Positions 7,701 to 16,282 of a stretch of 36,845 nt of DNA are shown in pieces. Position 1 is the first letter of the stretch, and every line of letters starts with the position of its first letter. The stretch comes from Prevotella sp. (GTDB lineage: Bacteria > Bacteroidota > Bacteroidia > Bacteroidales > Bacteroidaceae). The stretch covers positions 1 to 36,845 of the forward strand of contig JAILMS010000075.1 in the NCBI GenBank assembly GCA_024692385.1. Reading direction: 5' to 3'. The translations under genes were made by a program, and so were the position numbers. The notes beneath the pieces are model-generated. The model was not told the origin of the DNA, did not search any database, and was given only the letters and a program-made list of their open reading frames with translations.

Positions 7701-8478
7701 ATTGTTCTAAAATCTCCTTGTTATGGAATTTGATTAACTGTATCTGACTGATAAACATCAGGCGACGTATCTCTACATTCTCCTCACTCTGAGGAAGATA
7801 GACAAAGCCTCGCAGTTCCTTGATATTCAACGTATTGTTAGAAGGAACGCGCACCTGCATGATACCTGATATAGAAACGTGGCCGACAGACTGAAGAACA
7901 CTGTCATTCTCATACGTTGTCTTAATGCAGACAATGGCATCTTTCGAACCACTCTGCCAGATATGCTCAGCGACAAACTGGAACATAAACGAGTCGCCTA
8001 CCTTAAAGGTAGAGTCGGCCTTGACGACAAAGTTCAGTCGGTTCTTGGTGGGTCTTGGAATCAGCAACATAGCGGTCTCATTGCGCCAGATGTTTGCTGT
8101 ATCGCCCGTCTCACTATACTGTGAATAGCGATTGATATCACCTGCCGAGACACCCAGTCTCTTAGCGTCGAGAACCAATCGCTCGTGTACATGAGTATAA
8201 ATCGTCTTCAGACGTTCCGCATGCGAATAGTAGTAAATCATCGAGGAGTCAAAGACGGCCTCTGTCACCTGGTGTTTTTCCAATACCGCCAGAAAATACT
8301 TGGTCTGATTGAAGTCAGCATTCATCGTATTCTCGATACGCGCCATCGACTCAGCCACATGATACTCATAGAGGATATCCTCCAATTCGTCTGGCTGGAT
8401 ATATTCAGATGGCACCGTAGGTTTGCAGCCTACCACCATCATGACGAGCAATATGAATACCAAGGACTTACGACTCAT
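7510..8478 (-). CDS. DUF4296 domain lipoprotein
   Basis: A 322-aa predicted lipoprotein. From the ATG at 8478 it has a signal sequence ending in the lipobox VVGC (Cys18). The frame opens further upstream at 8613, but that extension lies inside lspA and reads as junk. The DUF4296 core (PDELEDILYEYHVAESMA and the stretch up to about residue 110) is a Bacteroidota family of unknown function. The rest is beta-rich (SISGIMQVRVPSNNTLNIKELRGFVYLP), and the last 60 or so residues are basic and disordered-looking. It overlaps lspA, the enzyme that would process its own signal peptide, by 11 nt, and overlaps the following 76-aa gene by 191 nt. Confidence 0.8.
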   Translation of the reverse strand: MSRKSLVFILLVMMVVGCKPTVPSEYIQPDELEDILYEYHVAESMARIENTMNADFNQTKYFLAVLEKHQVTEAVFDSSMIYYYSHAERLKTIYTHVHERLVLDAKRLGVSAGDINRYSQYSETGDTANIWRNETAMLLIPRPTKNRLNFVVKADSTFKVGDSFMFQFVAEHIWQSGSKDAIVCIKTTYENDSVLQSVGHVSISGIMQVRVPSNNTLNIKELRGFVYLPQSEENVEIRRLMFISQIQLIKFHNKEILEQYENDSIAAVKADSLQRIATAGGADPTSLRNNVGTGLRSKNAPFRRGGASDRVAAGKDRIKKAE

Positions 8479-9115
8479 CGACCTTGCTCTTTTTCTTAAA
8501 CGATATCTCGCCGACTTCCTTGCGATAGAACAGCAACAGCAGGACGACACCCACTGAGATGGAAGCATCGGCAAAGTTGAAGATAGGACTGAAGAACACA
8601 TAGGGATTGCCACCCACCATAGGTACCCAGTCGGGCCAGGTAGTCACTATCAGCGGGAAGTAGAACATATCTACCACCTTACCCATCAGGAAAGGTGCAT
8701 AGCCCGTTCCGAAGGGTACAAAATAAGAAGTATAGAACTCAGAAGAAGCATTGAATATCAATCCGTAGAACATCGAGTCCAGCAGATTGCCAATAGCTCC
8801 CGCCAATATCATCGACAGACATATCAGATAGCCCCATCGTGTCTGACGCTTTACCAAGCCGGCCAGATAACAGGTGAGCACCGAGATAGCCACAACACGG
8901 AATAGGCTCAATACAAGTTTCGAGCCTATCTCCATGCCATAGGCCATGCCGTTGTTCTCAATAAATACAATCTTGAACCACGACAATATCTCTATTTGTT
9001 CGTGAAGCATCATGTTAGTCTTTACCCATATCTTGATGAGCTGGTCTATCAGAAGGACACCCACCACGATAAGCGTGACTAACACGCCGCGTTTTGCTGT
9101 CTGTTGCCTGTCCAT
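8468..9115 (-). CDS. lspA: Lipoprotein signal peptidase (signal peptidase II)
   Basis: An inner-membrane aspartyl protease that removes the signal peptide from diacylglyceryl-prolipoproteins. It has four hydrophobic segments and the catalytic aspartates D149 (in VVDMFYFP) and D183 (in FNFADASI), with the conserved ENNGMAYG and GAIGNLLDSMFYG blocks. At 215 aa it is longer than the E. coli enzyme because of a loop between the third and fourth segments (SSEFYTSYFVPFGTGYAP), which is usual in Bacteroidota. It sits 3 nt after the DksA-like gene and overlaps a downstream lipoprotein gene. Confidence 0.95.
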   Translation of the reverse strand: MDRQQTAKRGVLVTLIVVGVLLIDQLIKIWVKTNMMLHEQIEILSWFKIVFIENNGMAYGMEIGSKLVLSLFRVVAISVLTCYLAGLVKRQTRWGYLICLSMILAGAIGNLLDSMFYGLIFNASSEFYTSYFVPFGTGYAPFLMGKVVDMFYFPLIVTTWPDWVPMVGGNPYVFFSPIFNFADASISVGVVLLLLFYRKEVGEISFKKKSKVDES

Positions 9116-9118
9116 CGA

Positions 9119-9499
9119 TTACTTCTTACCAGCCATTTTAGACTCTACGCTGAGTGTGGCATGAGGTACGGCACGCAGACGCTCCTTAGGAATGAGTTTA
9201 CCCGTAATACGGTCAATACCGTAGGTCTTGTTCTCGATACGGGTCAGCGCAGCCTTCAGGCCCTGAATGAACTTCTGCTGACGGGCTGCCAGAGAGATCA
9301 GTTCTTCCTTCGACTGTGTAGCACTACCCTCTTCCAAAGCCTTATATGTAGGAGAGGTATCGTCTACATCGTTGGAATCCTGATTCATCAGGACGCGCAT
9401 CATCTGGTCGTAGTCACGCTTGGCCAGCGCCAACTTTTCATTGATAATCTCGCGGAACTCCTCGAGTTCCTCATCCGAGTAACGTGTTTTGTCTGCCAT
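9119..9499 (-). CDS. DksA/TraR-family protein lacking zinc-finger cysteines
   Basis: A 126-aa protein related to DksA, the RNA polymerase secondary-channel regulator. The N-terminal part forms a coiled-coil hairpin whose tip region includes DVDDTSPTYKALEEG, and the C-terminal part aligns with the zinc-ribbon end (KTYGIDRITGKLIPKERL and RAVPHATLSVES). All four positions that are cysteine in E. coli DksA appear to be D, T, S and S, and the protein contains no cysteine, so zinc cannot be bound classically. Loss of most of these cysteines is common in Bacteroidota relatives. It lies 6 nt after ileS and 3 nt before lspA. Confidence 0.87.
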   Translation of the reverse strand: MADKTRYSDEELEEFREIINEKLALAKRDYDQMMRVLMNQDSNDVDDTSPTYKALEEGSATQSKEELISLAARQQKFIQGLKAALTRIENKTYGIDRITGKLIPKERLRAVPHATLSVESKMAGKK

Positions 9500-9505
9500 A
9501 TTCTT

Positions 9506-12500
9506 TTAGATTTTTGTTATTTGTATATTCAGTTTAAAGTCGTCAAAATCGACCTCCGTACCATCGTTAGCAGCAATCTGGATGCTGTCAGCCAGTACCT
9601 GTGTCTTGATATACTCGCCAAAGGCATTGACAGAAGCCTCGATTTCTGCCTGTGGAGCCAGCGTGATGCTGATACGGTCGGTAATCTCCAAACCACTCTC
9701 CTTACGGATGTTCTGGACGCGGTTGATGATTTCACGGGCCATACCCTCCTGACGCAGCTCGTCGTTGAGCTCTACCTCAAGGGCAACGGTCAGGGCACCT
9801 TCGTTAGCCACCAGCCAGCCTGGAATATCCTCGCTGATGATTTCTACGTCGGCAACCTCAACAGTCAGGGCATTACCCTCAACGATGATACCGATAGTAC
9901 CATTTGTCTCCAGCTCAGCAATCTGCTCCTGTGTCAGGACATCGACAGCAGCGGCAACAGCCTTCATCTGCTTGCCGAACTTCTTACCCATCACACGGAA
10001 GTTACACTTCACCTTCTTCACGAGAATGCCGGCACCCTCAACGAACTTCAGTTCCTTCACGTTCACCTCGTTCATAATCAGGTCCTTGACAGCCTCGATA
10101 TGCTTACGCTGCTCGTCGGTAGCAGGAATCATGATGGCCTGCAGTGGCTGGCGCACCTTGATATTTACCTTACGGCGCAGGGCGAGTACCATAGAGGTAA
10201 TCTTCTGAGCCATCTCCATACGGGCCTCCAGATCCTTATCAATCAGCGACTCGTCGGCAACGGGGAATGAATCCAAGTGTACGCTGTCCTTCTCACCGCC
10301 CAGGTCCTTATACAACTGGTCTGTATAGAATGGAGCAAATGGTGCCAACAGCTTGCTGACAGTCATCAGACAGGTATAGAGTGTCTCGTATGCTGAGCGC
10401 TTGTCGTCGCTCATCTCCTTACCCCAGAAACGTTTACGGTTCAGGCGAACGTACCAGTTAGAGAGGTCGTCGTTCACGAAGGCATCGATAAAGCGGCCAG
10501 CACGCGTTGGATCATAACCATCGAGCTCAGCGGTAACCTTCTGCACCAGAGTATTGAGGCTGGAGAGGATCCAGCGGTCAATCTCGGGCTTATTGGCTGC
10601 AGATACTGCAGCAGTATTGGTAGGCTCAAAGCCATCCACATTAGCATACAGCGCAAAGAAGCTATATGTATTATATAAGGTACCAAAGAACTTACGACGG
10701 ATCTCATCCACGCCCTCTGGGTCAAACTTCAGGTTGTCCCAAGGTTCTGAGTTGGTCATCATATAGAGGCGTACGGCGTCAGAGCCATACTTCTCAATCA
10801 TATCAAACGGATTCACCACGTTGCCCACGTGCTTCGACATCTTGTTACCCTTGGCATCGAGCACAAGACCAGAAGAGATAACGTTCTTGAAGGCCACACT
10901 GTCGAAGATCATCGTAGCAATGGCGTGCAACGTAAAGAACCATCCACGCGTCTGGTCAACACCCTCGTTGATGAAGTCGCAAGGGAAGGCAATACCTTTG
11001 TCGATGAGTTCGCGGTTTTCAAACGGATAGTGAATCTGAGCGTAAGGCATAGAACCAGAGTCGAACCATACGTCAATCAAGTCTGACTCACGCTTCATGG
11101 GCTTACCCGAAGCAGAGCAGAGCACGATATAGTCCACATACGGACGGTGCAGGTCGATCTTATCGTAGTTCTCCTTGCTCATATCGCCGGGAACAAAGCC
11201 CTGATCCTTCAGCAGATTAGACTTCATGAAGCCAGCCTTAACGGCCTTCTCTATCTCGTTATACAACTCTTCTACCGAACCGATACAAATTTCCTCTCCG
11301 TCTTCTGAGCGCCAGATAGGCAGTGGAGTACCCCAGAAGCGTGAACGAGAGAGGTTCCAGTCGTTCAGGTTGTCAAGCCAGTTGCCGAAGCGGCCCGTGC
11401 CAGTTGACTCAGGCTGCCAGTTGATGGTCTTGTTGAGCTCTGACATGCGCTCCTTGCAAGCCGATGACTTGATAAACCAGCTATCCAATGGATAGTAGAG
11501 TACAGGCTTGTCGGTACGCCAGCAGTGAGGATAGTTGTGGACGTGCTTCTCAATCTTGAATACCTTGTTCTGAGCCTTCAGATCCATGCAGATAGAGATA
11601 TCCAGCGTCTCGTCCTTGTCGGTCAGCGTATCGTCGTAGGCATTCTTCACATAACGGCCAGCGAACTTGTTCCACTCCTCGACATTGACATAGTTCTTAA
11701 CGAATTCCTCGTCGAGATCCTCAACGACGAAGTACTTACCCTGCAGGTCAACGACAGGACGCTCAGCGCCCTTCTTGTCAATCAGCACGATAGGACATAT
11801 GCCAGCTTTCTTAGCTACGAAAGCATCGTCAGCACCGAAGTTAGGAGCAATATGTACAATACCGGCACCATCGTCGGTCGTTACGTAGTCACCAGGAATC
11901 ACCTTGAAGGCCTCGCCCATAGGCTTGATGGCAGGCATCAGCTGCTCATACTCCATACCTACGAGGTCGGCACCCTTGTAGCGGGCAACGATACGATAGG
12001 GAATCAGCTTAGCGCCCTTCTCATAGGCGGGCAGCTCACCACCGTCAGTGATAGCGCCCTCTGCAGGCAGATAAGCGTTCAGACGAGCCTCGGCCATCAC
12101 AATCGTGATAGGCTCAGCGGTGTATGGATTATAGGTCTGCACAGCCACATAGTCAATCTTCGGACCTACGCAGAGTGCTGAGTTAGCAGCCAGTGTCCAA
12201 GGTGTTGTGGTCCATGCGAGGAAATACGGTGTACCCCACTCTGCCATCTCAGGTTTCGGATTATTCATCTTAAACTGAGCGGTACATGTGGTATCCTTCA
12301 CGTCACGATAGCAACCGGGCTGGTTCAACTCGTGGCTGGAAAGACCAGTACCTGCAGCGGGTGAATATGGCTGGATGGTGTAGCCCTTGTAGAGCAGTCC
12401 TTTCTGATAGAACTGCTTCAGCAGCCACCACAGCGTTTCAATATACTTATTATCGTAAGTGATGTAGGGATTGTCAAGGTCAACAAAGTAACCCATCTTC

Positions 12501-12928
12501 TCCGTCAGGTCACGCCATTCCTGGGTGTACATCATCACATTCTCACGACACTTCTTGTTATAGTCTTCAGTAGAGATATACTTGTCGCTCTCCTTGTTAT
12601 CGATATCGGCCTTGGTAATGCCAAGCTCCTTCTCGACACCCAGTTCTACGGGCAGTCCGTGGGTATCCCAGCCAGCCTTACGCTTCACCTGGAAGCCCTT
12701 CATGGTCTTATAACGGTTGAAGGTATCCTTGATGCTGCGCGCCAGCACGTGGTGGATTCCTGGATGACCATTAGCTGAGGGAGGTCCTTCAAAAAATACA
12801 AACTGCGGACAACCTTCTCGCTCCGTCACGGAGCGCCAGAAGACATTTTTCTCCTTCCACATCTGCAGCACGTCATTGTTCGTCTGCGTCAAATTCAAGC
12901 CGTTGTGTTCGGCAAATCTCTTACTCAT
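9506..12928 (-). CDS. ileS: Isoleucyl-tRNA synthetase
   Basis: A class I aminoacyl-tRNA synthetase of 1140 aa that charges tRNA-Ile, with an editing domain against valine. The HIGH-equivalent is HPGIH (residues 55-59, within GPPSANGHPGIHH) and the KMSKS-equivalent is KMSKH (696-700). The editing domain lies between them (GADDAFVAKK, YPLDSWFIKSSACKERM just after). Its length and the long C-terminal region after about residue 950 fit the larger IleRS type found in Bacteroidota. It is first gene of a nine-gene operon, with a perfect promoter and a 16-bp palindrome touching the start codon. Confidence 0.97.
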   Translation of the reverse strand: MSKRFAEHNGLNLTQTNNDVLQMWKEKNVFWRSVTEREGCPQFVFFEGPPSANGHPGIHHVLARSIKDTFNRYKTMKGFQVKRKAGWDTHGLPVELGVEKELGITKADIDNKESDKYISTEDYNKKCRENVMMYTQEWRDLTEKMGYFVDLDNPYITYDNKYIETLWWLLKQFYQKGLLYKGYTIQPYSPAAGTGLSSHELNQPGCYRDVKDTTCTAQFKMNNPKPEMAEWGTPYFLAWTTTPWTLAANSALCVGPKIDYVAVQTYNPYTAEPITIVMAEARLNAYLPAEGAITDGGELPAYEKGAKLIPYRIVARYKGADLVGMEYEQLMPAIKPMGEAFKVIPGDYVTTDDGAGIVHIAPNFGADDAFVAKKAGICPIVLIDKKGAERPVVDLQGKYFVVEDLDEEFVKNYVNVEEWNKFAGRYVKNAYDDTLTDKDETLDISICMDLKAQNKVFKIEKHVHNYPHCWRTDKPVLYYPLDSWFIKSSACKERMSELNKTINWQPESTGTGRFGNWLDNLNDWNLSRSRFWGTPLPIWRSEDGEEICIGSVEELYNEIEKAVKAGFMKSNLLKDQGFVPGDMSKENYDKIDLHRPYVDYIVLCSASGKPMKRESDLIDVWFDSGSMPYAQIHYPFENRELIDKGIAFPCDFINEGVDQTRGWFFTLHAIATMIFDSVAFKNVISSGLVLDAKGNKMSKHVGNVVNPFDMIEKYGSDAVRLYMMTNSEPWDNLKFDPEGVDEIRRKFFGTLYNTYSFFALYANVDGFEPTNTAAVSAANKPEIDRWILSSLNTLVQKVTAELDGYDPTRAGRFIDAFVNDDLSNWYVRLNRKRFWGKEMSDDKRSAYETLYTCLMTVSKLLAPFAPFYTDQLYKDLGGEKDSVHLDSFPVADESLIDKDLEARMEMAQKITSMVLALRRKVNIKVRQPLQAIMIPATDEQRKHIEAVKDLIMNEVNVKELKFVEGAGILVKKVKCNFRVMGKKFGKQMKAVAAAVDVLTQEQIAELETNGTIGIIVEGNALTVEVADVEIISEDIPGWLVANEGALTVALEVELNDELRQEGMAREIINRVQNIRKESGLEITDRISITLAPQAEIEASVNAFGEYIKTQVLADSIQIAANDGTEVDFDDFKLNIQITKI

Positions 12929-12944
12929 AAATTATCGATAATTT
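12929..12944. promoter_or_regulatory. 16-bp perfect palindrome touching the ileS start codon
   Basis: AAATTATCGATAATTT is self-complementary over 16 bp and lies directly before the ATG at 12928, inside the predicted leader. It could be an operator or an RNA hairpin over the initiation site. No role is shown. Confidence 0.4.
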
Positions 12945-13002
12945 CTTACTGTTTTCTTAATGACATGCAAGGGCGGAATACCCCGCTCTCGCGAATTGCT
13001 TG

Positions 13003-13034
13003 CAAAGGTAATCATTATTTTTTATTCCACCAAA
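13003..13034 (-). promoter_or_regulatory. Promoter of the ileS operon
   Basis: On the minus strand: TTTG (13034-13031), 20 bp, TACCTTTG (13010-13003). It gives a leader of about 68 nt, which also contains a small GCGG/CCGC hairpin (12973-12986). Confidence 0.85.
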
Positions 13035-13058
13035 TTTCTATCCTGCTAAAGTGTTAAA

Positions 13059-14357
13059 TTAAGAAAAGAAAACTCTAAGTATCGAAGGCGTTGATTCTGC
13101 GGAAGGAATGGCCACATTCTGGCTAACACGAAGACCGATAGCCCAGATAATAATTCCTTGATTATCAATAATTACAAGTTGTTTTCTTTTATCAAAGATT
13201 GATAACTTCATGTCGGTCATCAGGTCACTTAACAGTTTGCGTCCCTTCATACCGTAGGGCACCATCCAGTCACCTTCTTCCACTCTGCGAACCGTCAGTG
13301 GGAAGTTAACTTTACTTGCATCGAGCGTAGCCACATACGGATCCTTGGAAACAGGAAAATCGCCACTTTCAACGCGAATTTTATGCTCCTCATCCAGCAC
13401 ATAGACGCCCGTTTCGGGAATAACAAGTGGCTTCATGGGCTCTAAATGTGGCTCAATCAGCAAGCACTCCCTATCGACAAGCAAGTCATAATCTGCCGAA
13501 GAGAAGATACTACCAATGCTATCAGCACACATGGAAGCACAGATCTGAACAGCCTGCACCGAGTTAAAGCCGTAGTCTGCAAGCAGCTCGTAGAGCAGAT
13601 AATCACTGAGAACATCAGTCTTTCGGATAACCGTTCTGTCTGCTTCTACTCGCACGCTCTTCTGTTTATAGTCATCCAGAAGCGCCTCTACAGCCGCCAT
13701 ACGCTCTGTCATGCGCTGGATATTCTCCAGTGCCTTGCTATTCAACTGTTGTAGCTCAGGAATAATATGGTGGCGCACCTTATTTCTGGTTGCTTCATCC
13801 TCCAGATTCGTACTGTCCGTAACGTATTTCTGTCCTCTCTGCGCCAGAAAATCCTCAATTTCAGCACGAGAAACACACAGGAGAGGTCTCAGGATATAGC
13901 CGTTACGAGGGCGAATACCCGTCAGTCCACGAACGCCCGTACCACGAGCCATATTCAGAATAACCGTCTCCACTGAGTCATCCCGATGGTGCGCTACACA
14001 GATACCTGTCGCACCGATATCCTCACGTAGTTGCTCAAACCAGTGATAGCGCAACTCACGAGCAGCCATCTCAGTACTTACTTTATGCAGTTCGGCATAT
14101 TCACGGGTATCAAAATGGGCACGATGAAACGGGATGTTTTTATCACGACACAGCTGTTCGCAGAACGCCTCATCCCTATCCGATTCGGCTCCTCTGAGAT
14201 GGAAATTGCAATGGGCAGCATGCACTTTATAGCCCATTTCATCGAGCAACAGAAGCAGCGCGACACTATCTGCGCCACCACTTAAAGCAACGATATATAA
14301 CTCGCTTAGATTAAGCAGTTTATGTTTTCCGATATATCGAGCTACCTTACTCAACAT
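13059..14357 (-). CDS. tilS: tRNA(Ile)-lysidine synthetase
   Basis: Uses ATP to attach lysine to C34 of the CAU-anticodon tRNA-Ile, changing its identity from Met to Ile. The 432-aa protein has the PP-loop SGGADS (residues 26-31), the nearby AHCNFHLRG, and VAHHRDDSVETVILNMARG, followed by the C-terminal tRNA-binding domain (VRRVEEGDWMVPYGMKGRKLLSDLMTD). Its neighbourhood is apt: ileS, which charges the modified tRNA, is directly downstream but has its own promoter. It overlaps rlmI by 11 nt. Confidence 0.95.
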   Translation of the reverse strand: MLSKVARYIGKHKLLNLSELYIVALSGGADSVALLLLLDEMGYKVHAAHCNFHLRGAESDRDEAFCEQLCRDKNIPFHRAHFDTREYAELHKVSTEMAARELRYHWFEQLREDIGATGICVAHHRDDSVETVILNMARGTGVRGLTGIRPRNGYILRPLLCVSRAEIEDFLAQRGQKYVTDSTNLEDEATRNKVRHHIIPELQQLNSKALENIQRMTERMAAVEALLDDYKQKSVRVEADRTVIRKTDVLSDYLLYELLADYGFNSVQAVQICASMCADSIGSIFSSADYDLLVDRECLLIEPHLEPMKPLVIPETGVYVLDEEHKIRVESGDFPVSKDPYVATLDASKVNFPLTVRRVEEGDWMVPYGMKGRKLLSDLMTDMKLSIFDKRKQLVIIDNQGIIIWAIGLRVSQNVAIPSAESTPSILRVFFS

Positions 14358-15564
14358 AGAGCACTAAACCCTTCAGGTACTCACCCTCGGGATGATAGAT
14401 ATTGATGGGGTGATCAGCAGGCTGATGCAGCTGATGCAGGATGCGCACCTTACGCTTGGCGAGAGCTGCAGCAGTAAACACAGCATTACGGAAGTGATCT
14501 TTCGTCACCACCTGCGAACAAGAGAACGTAAAGAGGATACCACCCTTCTCGATTTTCTCGAAGGCTTTCTGATTGAGGCGGGTATATCCCTTCAGTGCAT
14601 TATGCAGCGCCCCACGATGCTTAGCGAAGGCTGGTGGGTCAAGAATAATCAGGTTATAGTTAGAGCCGGCACGCTCGAGATATTTGAAAGCATCCTCACA
14701 ATAGGCCTCGTGACGGGCATCACCCGGGAAGTTCAGCTCCACATTCTGCTTGGTCAGTTCGATGGCTTTAGCCGAACTGTCCACACTATGTACGAGTTCA
14801 GCACCGCCACGCATAGCATAGAACGAGAAGCCACCCGTATAGCAGAACATATTGAGCACACGCTTGCCCTTGGAGAATTTCTCCAGCAGCGAACGGTTCT
14901 CACGCTGGTCAACGAAGAAGCCCGTCTTCTGGCCTTTCAACCAGTCTACACGGAACTTAAGACCATTCTCCGTGGCGATATTGTCGTCAGAGCCGCCCAC
15001 CAAAAATCCGTTCTTCAACACCTCATCGTTGTCGAAGTGTGGCGTTGCATTCATATCATCAGCTGTCATAAATGGCAGCGTCGTCTCACTCTTATAATAA
15101 ATATGAGAAATGCGCGATTCCATCACGTCGACCAGTGCATGAGCTATCTCCTTGCGACACAGGTGCATACCGATAGAATGAGCCTGCATGACAGCCGTCT
15201 GTCCATACACGTCGATGATTAAGCCCGGCAGGTTGTCGCCCTCGCCATGTACCAGGCGGTAGGTGTTGTTATTAGGATTATCGGCAATACCGATGGCCTG
15301 ACGCATCTGCAGCGCCGACGACAAGCGGGAATGCCAGAATTCATCGTCAATCTGAACATCAGAGAACGTCAACACGCGCACGGCAATAGAGCCCTCTTGA
15401 TAGTGGCCGACAGCGATAAAATCGCCCGAATTAGTCACCACACGCACTATCTCACCCTCACTGACTCCCTCGTCAATTCGGGCAATAGCACCTGAGAATA
15501 CCCAAGGATGAAATCTCTTGAGACTCTCCTCCTTACCTTTACGCAGCTGAACTTGTTTCATCAT
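14347..15564 (-). CDS. rlmI: 23S rRNA methyltransferase, RlmI family
   Basis: A SAM-dependent methyltransferase of the PUA plus Rossmann type, 405 aa, related to RlmI, which forms m5C1962 in 23S rRNA. The N-terminal PUA domain starts with RKGKEESLKRFHPWVFSGAI. The catalytic part shows GQKTGFFVDQRENR, the SAM site VLNMFCYTGGFS, ILDPPAFAKHRG and FSCSQVV, where the C of SCSQ is the expected nucleophile. Residues 171-185 (MNATPHFDN onward) coincide with a repeat element described separately. Start: ATGATG at 15564 or 15561. It overlaps the exonuclease by 26 nt and tilS by 11 nt. Confidence 0.9.
   Translation of the reverse strand: MMKQVQLRKGKEESLKRFHPWVFSGAIARIDEGVSEGEIVRVVTNSGDFIAVGHYQEGSIAVRVLTFSDVQIDDEFWHSRLSSALQMRQAIGIADNPNNNTYRLVHGEGDNLPGLIIDVYGQTAVMQAHSIGMHLCRKEIAHALVDVMESRISHIYYKSETTLPFMTADDMNATPHFDNDEVLKNGFLVGGSDDNIATENGLKFRVDWLKGQKTGFFVDQRENRSLLEKFSKGKRVLNMFCYTGGFSFYAMRGGAELVHSVDSSAKAIELTKQNVELNFPGDARHEAYCEDAFKYLERAGSNYNLIILDPPAFAKHRGALHNALKGYTRLNQKAFEKIEKGGILFTFSCSQVVTKDHFRNAVFTAAALAKRKVRILHQLHQPADHPINIYHPEGEYLKGLVLYVE
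15013..15049 (-). repeat. Hairpin repeat element, copy 3, inside rlmI
   Basis: On the minus strand TGCAACGCCACA is followed by CTTCGACA, a 9-nt loop and TGTTGAAG (8 pairs including one G-U). A 17-nt stretch is identical to copy 2. It codes for residues about 172-184 of RlmI. Confidence 0.5.
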
Positions 15565-16180
15565 CGTTTACTTTTATCAGTTCATAATCACCCGTCTGCT
15601 CCAGTCGCAACAGCTCTTCATACAGCATGATGCACGACCAGGCATCGGTAGCAGCATACAATTTCTGCTTATCACTCAAAATGTCTGCCTCCCAATTAGT
15701 CAGCTGCTCGCGCTTAGAGATGCGCTGGCCGAAGAAGTTTGCATACAACTTCTGCAGACTCATATCCTCAACGCCTACCTCACTGACGCGGTTTTGCAGG
15801 TCAATGAACAGGCCCGTCTCGAAATCGCCAAGGCGACGCAGTGAGTTGAGGTCATCACGCAACGACAAGCCAATCTTAGATACTGTGGTATCCTCCAAAA
15901 GGCGCTTCACAGAAGGCGACATACCCAACTGATTCAGACGGAAGAGGAAACACACGTCATAGCTCGACACCTGCAGGAGGGCCACCCGATGCGCCTGTCC
16001 CTTACGGAACGAGGGGCGCGTCTCAGTATCCACGCCTAGAATGGGCTGTGACAGCAGATAGCGCACGGCCTTCTCGGCTTCCTGCTCAGTCAATACCACC
16101 ACGATGCGCCCTTCAAAGAGCACTCTTGGCAGGTCTCCTATCTTTGATTTATCGTATTTGCTATAAATTACTTTTTTCAT
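15539..16180 (-). CDS. 3'-5' exonuclease, RNase D / WRN-like DEDD family
   Basis: A 213-aa single-domain exonuclease. The three DEDD motifs are visible: VDTET (D51, E53), SLRDDLNSL (D109 or D110), and YAATD (Y175 to D179), the DEDDy form. No HRDC domain follows, so it is shorter than RNase D and resembles the stand-alone enzymes found in Bacteroidota. I chose the ATG at 16180 (MKKVIYSKYD); the frame runs back to 16222 but would include the predicted promoter. First gene of an exonuclease-rlmI-tilS unit with overlapping ends. Confidence 0.85.
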   Translation of the reverse strand: MKKVIYSKYDKSKIGDLPRVLFEGRIVVVLTEQEAEKAVRYLLSQPILGVDTETRPSFRKGQAHRVALLQVSSYDVCFLFRLNQLGMSPSVKRLLEDTTVSKIGLSLRDDLNSLRRLGDFETGLFIDLQNRVSEVGVEDMSLQKLYANFFGQRISKREQLTNWEADILSDKQKLYAATDAWSCIMLYEELLRLEQTGDYELIKVNDDETSSAA

Positions 16181-16188
16181 TTGGGGTG

Positions 16189-16196
16189 CAAAGTTA
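16189..16196 (-). promoter_or_regulatory. -7 box of the exonuclease-rlmI-tilS unit
   Basis: TAACTTTG on the minus strand ends 8 nt before the ATG, so the transcript would be nearly leaderless. The -33 position (16217-16220) does not match TTTG. Confidence 0.5.
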
Positions 16197-16250
16197 GTGA
16201 AAATAAATAAAAAAACCACCATTTTGTGATTAAATATAAGAAATTATTTG

Positions 16251-16258
16251 TACTTTTG
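16251..16258 (+). promoter_or_regulatory. -7 box of ftsK
   Basis: TACTTTTG matches TAnnTTTG and lies 24 nt before the ftsK ATG. A TTTG occurs at 16223-16226, but at 24 bp rather than 20, so the -33 part is weak. Confidence 0.55.
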
Positions 16259-16282
16259 CATTTCGTAATCATCTAATAATGT

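Noticed and set aside
9104..10270. Long plus-strand frame opposite ileS and the DksA-like gene
   Set aside because: It spans several clearly real minus-strand genes, and its Leu- and His-rich composition is typical of antisense reading.
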